From Actinomycetes bacterium (GTDB taxonomy: Bacteria; Actinomycetota; Acidimicrobiia; Acidimicrobiales; Palsa-688), in the NCBI GenBank assembly GCA_021846485.1, contig JAJZWW010000129.1, positions 1-8,244 of the forward strand: a stretch of DNA of 8,244 nt, read 5' to 3'. Positions 1 to 4,408 of the stretch are shown piece after piece. Positions within the stretch are counted from its first letter, which is position 1. Each line of letters starts with the position of its first letter. Below the pieces are notes generated by a model, which saw only the letters and a program-made list of their open reading frames with translations, was not told the DNA's origin and ran no database searches. Position numbers and translations under genes: made by a program.

Positions 1-245
1 AAGCCAGCGAGACTCACGCGGAAGTCGCCACGGCTCGACGACGAGAGCGAGATCTTGGGGCGGCCCAGGGTGACGGCGAGCGCCATGGCGGCGCCGGCCA
101 GCACGACGACGACTCCGGTGCCGATGCCCAGGCGCAGGGGCCAGCGCCGGCGATGCCGTTGCGCTGCCTCCGTGGCGCGCTCGGCACGGCCCGCCAGCGT
201 TGCTGGACTGAGCCGATGGTGTCCGGTGCTGGTCAGCAGACCCAC
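1..245 (-). CDS. N-terminal part of a single-pass membrane-anchored protein (runs off the left edge)
   Basis: Reading leftward from a GTG at 245-243, the frame stays open to the window edge (81 complete codons). The N-terminus is basic and polar (RAERATEAAQRHRRRWPLR at about residues 20-38). It is followed by one clear hydrophobic segment at about 39-61 (GIGTGVVVVLAGAAMALAV) and then by a polar, Ser-rich start of an outer domain (RPKISLSSSSRGDFRVSLAG). Arginines in front of the helix predict N-in/C-out, that is a signal-anchor protein with its main domain outside the membrane. There is no lipobox cysteine. A TACGGT box ends 9 nt before the GTG, which supports this start. The gene is transcribed divergently from the gene at 625. 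The family cannot be named because the extracellular domain is missing; a cell-wall enzyme or a small secreted domain are both possible. The opposite strand over 55-330 is also open, but it gives Arg/Pro-rich protein without any recognisable segment. Confidence 0.65.
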   Translation of the reverse strand, partial: MGLLTSTGHHRLSPATLAGRAERATEAAQRHRRRWPLRLGIGTGVVVVLAGAAMALAVTLGRPKISLSSSSRGDFRVSLAG

Positions 246-254
246 GTGTGTCCC

Positions 255-288
255 ACCGTATCTAGGAGGTGATGGCGCGCTGTGCCAA
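255..288 (-). promoter_or_regulatory. Promoter candidate for the leftward membrane-protein gene
   Basis: On the minus strand, TTGGCA (288-283) resembles a -35 box (5 of 6 to TTGACA). It is followed after 18 nt by TAGATA (264-259), which overlaps TACGGT (260-255), a TANNNT-type -10. With TACGGT as the -10, transcription would start at about 248-246, directly at the GTG start codon at 245. With TAGATA the leader would be only about 7 nt. Both readings give a very short or absent leader. The assignment rests on motif and spacing only. Confidence 0.4.
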
Positions 289-343
289 GGATATGCGCCC
301 GTCCCGGGACGAGCCTGTTGGATGCCATGATCTTTGTCAATCC

Positions 344-433
344 CTAACCCGTCCTACCGCGTGACCCGTCGCCTCGTACCAGGCAGGCGAAGGGACCGGC
401 GCCCAAGGCGCCGACGAGGAGCGCGACGGCCAT
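344..433 (-). CDS. Possible 29-residue hydrophobic small protein (doubtful)
   Basis: An ATG at 433-431 opens a 29-codon frame ending in TAG at 346-344. The product begins MAVALLVGALGAGPFACLVR and ends in a short polar, Arg/Gly-rich tail. That is a short membrane-like helix with a basic end. An AAGG sits 7 nt upstream of the ATG, a reasonable ribosome-binding spacing. The ORF lies in the divergent intergenic region, in the same direction as the partial gene at 1-245. Ala/Leu/Val/Gly-rich frames arise easily by chance in this base composition, so this is a candidate only. It could also be a decayed gene end or noise. Confidence 0.18.
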   Translation of the reverse strand: MAVALLVGALGAGPFACLVRGDGSRGRTG

Positions 434-475
434 GAACACACCTTCATGTCCTCTTCGACGCCCGAACCCCGCCGC

Positions 476-511
476 GCGTTCCCATCCCCGCATGCGTTCC
501 CATCCCAGCAT
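476..511. repeat. Two tandem copies of an 18-bp unit
   Basis: GCGTTCCCATCCCCGCAT at 476-493 is followed directly by GCGTTCCCATCCCAGCAT at 494-511. The copies differ at one base (C489 versus A507). The repeat lies in the divergent intergenic region, about 100 bp upstream of the rightward promoter. It may be a replication-slippage duplication or a pair of protein-binding sites; the sequence does not decide. Confidence 0.85.
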
Positions 512-576
512 GCCGGCGATGCCCTGGCGCTGCGCTCACCCACGGATCCGCTGGCAGTGCCCGGGGGGTCGGACTG

Positions 577-612
577 GCTACCCCCTTCCCCCGGAGGGGC
601 CGACCGGGTAGC
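577..612. repeat. Inverted repeat overlapping the rightward -10 box
   Basis: GCTACCC (577-583) and GGGTAGC (606-612) are perfect 7-bp inverted copies 22 nt apart. Between them a C-rich run faces GGAGGGG (593-599), which allows an imperfect inner stem. The right arm contains the first four bases of the TAGCAT -10 box of the gene starting at 625. This position would suit an operator, or a hairpin that affects initiation. A role is inferred from position only. Confidence 0.5.
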
Positions 613-614
613 AT
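586..614 (+). promoter_or_regulatory. Promoter candidate for the gene at 625
   Basis: TAGCAT (609-614) fits the actinobacterial TANNNT -10 pattern. It ends 10 nt before the ATG at 625, so transcription would begin about 621-622 and leave almost no leader. A weak -35 (TTCCCC, 586-591) lies exactly 17 nt upstream of it. AGGG at 617-620, 4 nt before the ATG, could act as a weak ribosome-binding site if the leader were longer. Confidence 0.45.
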
Positions 615-624
615 GTAGGGCGAC

Positions 625-1059
625 ATGGCTCAGTGGTACTCGGTCGAAGTGTTCGACGGTGCATCCTCGGCGCTCGGCTGGGCCGAGGCTTGGACCGACG
701 CGCTCATCGGATCAGCGCTCGGTTGTGGCGCCACCGACTGGGAGTGGCACTCCCACCCCTGGGGCGTCGTGCTCGAGATGGCATTCGAGGACGAGTCCGC
801 CTGGGAGGCGTTCCGGTCCAACGGCACCGTAGTCGCCGCGCTCGACGCCGTTCCCGACCCCCTCACCGGCCTGATCGTCTACCGGGGTCGCGGGGGGAGT
901 GCCGGGGCAACCAGCCCCCGCCGGCCCCGCCCGCTGGTCGGCTCCGGGTCGGCCGCCCTGCCGATACCGTGGGACGTGACCAGCGACTGGCCTGCTGACC
1001 TGCGCGGCCTGGAGGGACCGGCCTGGCGCCGCCCGCTCCTCGCTGGCGTCGGTAGCTGA
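625..1059 (+). CDS. Conserved-looking small protein of unknown function, 144 aa
   Basis: The protein starts MAQWYSVEVFDGASSALGWA. It has no signal peptide and no membrane segment, so it is probably cytosolic. The first 90 residues look like a compact mixed alpha/beta domain: strand (WYSVEVF), helix (residues 14-31), strand (DWEWHSHPWGVVLEMAF, about 38-54), helix (SAWEAFRSN), then DAVPDPLTGLIVYRGRGG at 74-91. The domain is rich in Trp (eight in the whole protein). It ends in a basic linker RRPRP (99-103) and a polar, less ordered tail. The strand-helix-strand order recalls small ferredoxin-like, EthD/ABM-type folds, but no catalytic motif is visible and this is only an analogy. From memory, similar proteins occur as uncharacterised genes in other actinobacteria. 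The ATG start is supported by the TAGCAT box 10 nt upstream. It stands alone: divergent from the gene on its left, convergent with xth on its right. No function is assigned. Confidence 0.8.
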   Translation: MAQWYSVEVFDGASSALGWAEAWTDALIGSALGCGATDWEWHSHPWGVVLEMAFEDESAWEAFRSNGTVVAALDAVPDPLTGLIVYRGRGGSAGATSPRRPRPLVGSGSAALPIPWDVTSDWPADLRGLEGPAWRRPLLAGVGS

Positions 1060-1249
1060 GGGCCTCGGCCACCGGCAGCCGCTGGGAACCGTCGGTCAGC
1101 GCCCGGGCTGGAACTACCGATGCGCGCTCGACCAGCGGGATCGTCGCGCCTCGGGGTAGGATTTCCGTCCATCCAGGTATCCGGTATCCGCGGCGGACCG
1201 CTTCGCCATCCAGTGGTGATCGCCCTCCAGGGGGATGTGCCCACCGGGT

Positions 1250-1269
1250 CGGTCCGACGGTCAGGACCG
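1250..1269 (-). terminator. Weak hairpin across the xth stop codon
   Basis: CGGTCC (1250-1255) and GGACCG (1264-1269) form a perfect 6-bp stem with an 8-nt loop. The xth stop codon (1263-1261) lies in the loop. No T-tract follows on either strand. The hairpin lies in the convergent gap between the genes ending at 1059 and 1261, so it could serve either strand. It is short, and such stems occur by chance in this base composition. Confidence 0.2.
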
Positions 1270-2067
1270 GGCCCCCTGCGAACGGTCAGCTCGGTAGTCG
1301 AGGTCCACCAGCACCGGGGCGTGGTCGGAGGGTTGCTTGCCCTTCCGGGCGTTGCGGTCGACCAGGGACCACTTGACCCTGGATTCGAGCGGCTCCGACA
1401 GCAACACCAGGTCGATGCGCATCCCGCGGTGCTCGTGAAAGTCCCCGGAGCGGTAGTCCCAGTAGCTGTAGAGCTGATCCTCGTGCGGGTAGCAGGCACG
1501 GAACCCGTCCGACAGACCCCATGACCCGAGCGCGGCCAGCGCCTCGCGCTCGGGCGGGCTCACGTGGGTGGACCCGGCGAAGGCCCCGGGGTCCCATACG
1601 TCCCGATCCTCGGGGGCGACGTTGAAGTCCCCGCACACCGCCACCTCCTCCGCCGGCGAGGCGACCACCGCGAGGTGCTCCCTGAGCTTGGCGAGCCAGT
1701 CGAGCTTGTAGCGGTAGTGCTCGTCGTCGAGTGAGCGCCCGTTGGGCACGTACACGCTCGTCACCGAGACCCCGCCGCAGCGGGCGGTGAGCACGCGGGT
1801 GTCGGTGTCCGCCTCGACCCCCTCGGCGAATCCGGGTACGACGTCGTCGACACCGACCCGCGAGAGGATCGCCACCCCGTTCCAGCGGCCGTTGCCGTGG
1901 TGCACCGACTCGTACCCGAGAGCGGAGAATGCCAGGTGGGGGAAGGCCGCGTCAGACAGCTTGGTCTCCTGGAGGCAGACGACGTCGGGCCGGGCGTAGG
2001 CCAGCCATTCCTCCACCCGCGACAAACGGGCCTTCAAGGAGTTCACGTTCCAGGTAGCGAGGCGCAT
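1261..2067 (-). CDS. xth: Exodeoxyribonuclease III (AP endonuclease, ExoIII/XthA family)
   Basis: This 268-residue protein belongs to the Mg2+-dependent endonuclease/exonuclease/phosphatase family; E. coli XthA has the same length. The enzyme cuts DNA at abasic sites and removes blocked 3' ends in base-excision repair in the cytoplasm. The active-site set is complete: N7 and N9 in ATWNVNSLKAR, E34 in CLQETK, Y106 in SVYVPNG, D147 and N149 in CGDFNVAPED, D219 in RIDLVL, and D248-H249 in PSDHAPV. The family segment RWNGVAILSR is at 61-70. I chose the ATG at 2067 because MRLATWNVNS is the usual N-terminus and a TACGAT box ends 9 nt before it. The frame stays open for 20 more codons to a possible start at 2127, but that extension is Gly/Cys-rich and unlike the family. 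It lies 129 bp downstream of the NYN gene on the same strand, and is probably transcribed separately. Confidence 0.96.
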   Translation of the reverse strand: MRLATWNVNSLKARLSRVEEWLAYARPDVVCLQETKLSDAAFPHLAFSALGYESVHHGNGRWNGVAILSRVGVDDVVPGFAEGVEADTDTRVLTARCGGVSVTSVYVPNGRSLDDEHYRYKLDWLAKLREHLAVVASPAEEVAVCGDFNVAPEDRDVWDPGAFAGSTHVSPPEREALAALGSWGLSDGFRACYPHEDQLYSYWDYRSGDFHEHRGMRIDLVLLSEPLESRVKWSLVDRNARKGKQPSDHAPVLVDLDYRADRSQGARS

Positions 2068-2076
2068 CGCCAACCG

Positions 2077-2082
2077 ATCGTA
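2077..2082 (-). promoter_or_regulatory. -10-like box of xth
   Basis: TACGAT reads on the minus strand from 2082 to 2077 and matches TANNNT. It ends 9 nt before the xth ATG at 2067, so a transcript would begin at about the A of the ATG or a few bases earlier. No convincing -35 lies 17-19 nt upstream. There is no Shine-Dalgarno sequence in front of the ATG, which agrees with leaderless translation. Confidence 0.4.
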
Positions 2083-2130
2083 GGGGCCCGGGCAACCACC
2101 CCGGCACGCCGACACCCCGCCACCCACCGT

Positions 2131-2154
2131 CCCCGGTGTCCCCGGTGTCCCCGG
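2131..2154. repeat. Short 9-bp tandem repeat between the NYN gene and xth
   Basis: CCCCGGTGT occurs at 2131-2139 and 2140-2148, followed by a partial copy CCCCGG at 2149-2154. It lies in the 129-bp gap between the NYN stop codon and the xth start. It is probably slippage in GC-rich spacer DNA. Confidence 0.7.
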
Positions 2155-2156
2155 CT

Positions 2157-2176
2157 GGCTCCTCCGCCGGGGAGCC
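2157..2176 (-). terminator. GC-rich hairpin after the NYN gene
   Basis: GGCTCC (2157-2162) and GGAGCC (2171-2176) form a perfect 6-bp stem with an 8-nt loop, starting 20 nt after the NYN stop codon. A bulged outer CCC/GGG pairing could lengthen it. There is no T-tract, which is common for terminators in very GC-rich actinobacteria, but it also means that chance pairing is not excluded. Confidence 0.3.
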
Positions 2177-2196
2177 GGGTCGGCTGGCGGCGGCCG

Positions 2197-4248
2197 TCAG
2201 CCCGCGGAGCTGCCCGGTGGCTCCCGCCGGCGGGCCGGGCTCTCGGCCCTCCCCGTCGCCTGGCTGCGCCCCTCACGGACCGCGGCGGCCAGGCGTCGGG
2301 ACCGAGCCGGCTTGGCTACCGGGTCGGCCGATGTCTCCGGTCCAGCCGCGCCGTCGCCGGGCCCAGCGCCCCCCCCTGCCGCCCTCGGCTTGCGGACCGT
2401 CCGAGCCGCCGCCGGCTTGCCGCCCGGGTCCGGCTCCACGGCCTCGGGCTCCACGCGAGCTCGAGGTGCTCTCCGCGACCTGGCGCGGGCCGCGGGCTCG
2501 CCAGCCACGTCGGCGGGAGTGCCGCCGGTGGGGGGCGGCTCGGCAGGATCAGCACCGGCCCTGCGGGGTGCCGACCGACCGCCTGCGCTCGGAGCCGCCG
2601 CAACCCCTGCGCTCGGGCCTGCAGGCGCCGTTGTCTCGGTTCGGCCGCCTGAAGCGGCGGCGGCCTTCTTCGACCCGGCCGCCCTCGACGTCCGGGTCGT
2701 CTCGGGTGGGCCGGTCCCGGCTACCACCTCCGAGGTGCCGGCCCCCGAGGCCTTGACCCTTGCCCGGGGCGCCCGGCGGGCCTTGGTGGGGGACACCTCG
2801 GCCGTTTCAGCTCCGGCCGCACCCCCCGCCCCAGCCGACCCGACCACCGCCTCCTCGGTCGCCCCGACCGGCGCCCCCTGCCGCGACCTGCCAGCTCTCT
2901 TCGCCGGCGCGTCCGCCTTCGCTCCGTTCGGATCCTCCGCCTTCCCTGCGGTCCGGGCCGACGCCTTCCCCGCGGATCGGGCCGGCGCCTTCGTGGCCTC
3001 CGCCGACCCCACCGCCTCGGCGACAACTGCCTCGACCGCTGGCGCTCGGAAAGCCGGCGCTCCGGCGACCGACCCACCAGCAACCGGCCCTCCGCCCGGT
3101 ACCCCGGCAGCCCTCCTCCTCGCCGGGGTCCGCTCGCGCACCGGCCCCCCGCCAGCCTCCGCCGACCCGCCAGCCTCCGCCGACCCGCCAGCCTCCGCCG
3201 ACCCACCAGCCTCCGCCGCCACCTGTCCCCGCCCCCGCCGCCGGCTCCGCTTCGGCTTCGCCGCGACGTCCGGTGCCACCTCGTCGTCTTCCTCCCTGTG
3301 AGGGTCGATCTCCGCCTCGACGGTCTCGTCGGTGACCCCGGCGGCGAGGTGCTCGAAGCCCGGGATCGCCAGCTCCACCCCCCTGCGGAGCGGGTCGAAC
3401 GCCTGGACCACGAAGCTGCGGGTCTCACCCTTGGAGACCACCTCTCGCGCCTTGTTGGGCGGCGGGTCCCCCATCGCCGACAGCGGGAGGTAGCAGGTGG
3501 CACCCTCGATGATCACGAACGCCCCGTGGGAGGAGAACGACTCGACGGTCCCCTCGACCTGGCTGCCCAGGCGGTGGCTGGCGATGAAGTTGATGAACTC
3601 CAGCGGGGCGTTGACCGGGTTCGAGGGCGGCTCGCTCCCCCGGCGGCGGCGGCGGGTCCCCTCGGCGCTCTCGGTTGCCTCGTCGGTGGCGGTGGCGATC
3701 GCCCGCTCCACCTTCTTCCCCCGGCTACCGCGGCGCGCCGCCGCCAGGTCGAGTCCGGTGACCCCCTCGACCACCTCTGGACTGCGACGCCTCCGCTTGG
3801 CCTCCTTCACCGCCTCCCGGCTCTTCGGGCCGCGCACCGGGGTCCGGGGGGTGAAGATCCAGCCGACCCCGGGGACCGGCTTGCCGCCGATCAGGCGACC
3901 CTTGTCGAAGAGCCACTCGTGCTCGCCGTGGAACTCCTGGAAAGAGTCGTTGGACAGCACCGTGGCGCCGGTCTTCTCGGCGATGCGCAGCAAGAAGGCG
4001 TCGCCCCGCCCGATCGCCCCGGCCGGCGGCGAGACGACCTCCGCAGCGAGCTCCGCCTCCTCGAAGGTCTTCAGCTCCGAGGGGTCGATGCGGTGCCCGA
4101 AGGAGGCGTCGACCACGACGGTGACGACGTCGTCGGGGTTCTCGGCCAGGAACTCCCGTACCGCTTGGTCCAACTGGGCGAGGCTCGGGAGGTTGCGGCC
4201 CTCGGTGGCGATGTTCGAGCCGTCGACGACGACGTGGCGAGGCGACAT
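2197..4248 (-). CDS. NYN/PIN-like ribonuclease with S1 RNA-binding domain and long disordered tail
   Basis: Residues 4-138 form an NYN/PIN-type nuclease domain resembling the Zc3h12a (Regnase) group. The acidic motifs are D9/N12 in VVVDGSN, D47 in VVVDASF, D83 in GRGDAF and N100-D101 in LSNDSF, enough for a Mg2+-binding active site. After a basic linker (KRRRR, RGKK, RRRRR), residues 228-296 form an S1-type OB fold (GSQVEGTVESFSSHGAFVII to GVELAIPG), which binds RNA. From about 302 to 683 the chain is Ala/Gly/Pro/Arg-rich and probably disordered, with four AEAGG repeats near 344-367. The parts suggest an RNA-cleaving enzyme held on RNA, perhaps in mRNA or rRNA turnover; this is inference. The ATG at 4248 is preferred because the nuclease strand begins directly after it. 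An in-frame ATG at 4269 would add MVDYITV. Neither has a Shine-Dalgarno sequence; CTACAT ends 8 nt before 4248. The gene lies downstream of kgd, beyond a likely terminator. Confidence 0.88.
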   Translation of the reverse strand: MSPRHVVVDGSNIATEGRNLPSLAQLDQAVREFLAENPDDVVTVVVDASFGHRIDPSELKTFEEAELAAEVVSPPAGAIGRGDAFLLRIAEKTGATVLSNDSFQEFHGEHEWLFDKGRLIGGKPVPGVGWIFTPRTPVRGPKSREAVKEAKRRRRSPEVVEGVTGLDLAAARRGSRGKKVERAIATATDEATESAEGTRRRRRGSEPPSNPVNAPLEFINFIASHRLGSQVEGTVESFSSHGAFVIIEGATCYLPLSAMGDPPPNKAREVVSKGETRSFVVQAFDPLRRGVELAIPGFEHLAAGVTDETVEAEIDPHREEDDEVAPDVAAKPKRSRRRGRGQVAAEAGGSAEAGGSAEAGGSAEAGGGPVRERTPARRRAAGVPGGGPVAGGSVAGAPAFRAPAVEAVVAEAVGSAEATKAPARSAGKASARTAGKAEDPNGAKADAPAKRAGRSRQGAPVGATEEAVVGSAGAGGAAGAETAEVSPTKARRAPRARVKASGAGTSEVVAGTGPPETTRTSRAAGSKKAAAASGGRTETTAPAGPSAGVAAAPSAGGRSAPRRAGADPAEPPPTGGTPADVAGEPAARARSRRAPRARVEPEAVEPDPGGKPAAARTVRKPRAAGGGAGPGDGAAGPETSADPVAKPARSRRLAAAVREGRSQATGRAESPARRREPPGSSAG
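3151..3219. repeat. 18-bp tandem repeat inside the NYN gene, about 3.8 copies
   Basis: GCCAGCCTCCGCCGACCC is repeated exactly at 3151-3168, 3169-3186 and 3187-3204. A diverged fourth copy starts at 3205. On the coding strand it encodes (G/S)-A-E-A-G-G units in the disordered tail. The near identity of the copies at DNA level, including synonymous positions, points to recent slippage, so copy number may vary between strains. Confidence 0.9.
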
Positions 4249-4371
4249 GACAGTGATGTAGTCAACCATGCGCGCGGGCCGATCCGAGGGACGGTCGCCC
4301 GATCCCCCTCACCGCCGGGTCCGGGGAAGGTCGCTGGCGGGACCCCGGCGAGAGCGCGGCGGCGTTGCGTT

Positions 4372-4408
4372 CCGGCCTTGCCGGCCGCGCCGGTGGCAGG
4401 ACCGGCGC
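4372..4408 (-). terminator. Double GC hairpin directly after kgd
   Basis: GCGCCGGT (4387-4394) pairs perfectly with ACCGGCGC (4401-4408), an 8-bp stem with a 6-nt loop whose first arm begins with the last base of the kgd stop codon. A second stem follows immediately: CCGGC (4372-4376) with GCCGG (4380-4384) and a 3-nt loop. No T-tract follows. Tandem GC-rich hairpins placed directly behind a stop codon are a plausible actinobacterial terminator, or a 3'-end stabiliser of the kgd mRNA. Confidence 0.45.

Larger units (their letters stand above)
246..624. other. Divergent intergenic region, no firm gene
   Basis: This 379-bp stretch lies between two divergently transcribed genes. It holds the leftward promoter (255-288), an unused Shine-Dalgarno-like sequence (264-269), a doubtful 29-codon ORF (344-433, minus), an 18-bp tandem duplication (476-511), an inverted repeat (577-612) and the rightward promoter (586-614). 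Other open frames here have no start signal and give protein of random composition. The GC-rich background makes open frames common, so absence of stops is weak evidence of coding. Confidence 0.6.

Noticed and set aside
55..330. Plus-strand open frame of 91 codons at the left edge
   Set aside because: The minus strand over the same bases gives a membrane-anchor N-terminus with a well-placed -10. The plus frame gives an Arg/Pro/Ser-rich product without any recognisable segment.
1155..1162. GGTAGGAT on the plus strand in the convergent gap, like the -10 boxes elsewhere
   Set aside because: No ATG, GTG or TTG lies 8-10 nt downstream and no -35 is visible. It could start an RNA antisense to the xth 3' end, but nothing else supports this.
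1060..1260. Convergent gap between the 144-aa gene and xth
   Set aside because: Searched for a small gene or a strong terminator. Only short stems and a 7-bp tandem repeat (GGTATCC at 1176-1182 and 1183-1189) are present, so no gene is called.
2068..2127. A 20-codon N-terminal extension of exodeoxyribonuclease III
   Set aside because: The family starts directly at the M-x-L-A-T-W-N strand. The extension is Gly/Cys/Arg-rich and would cover the -10 box.
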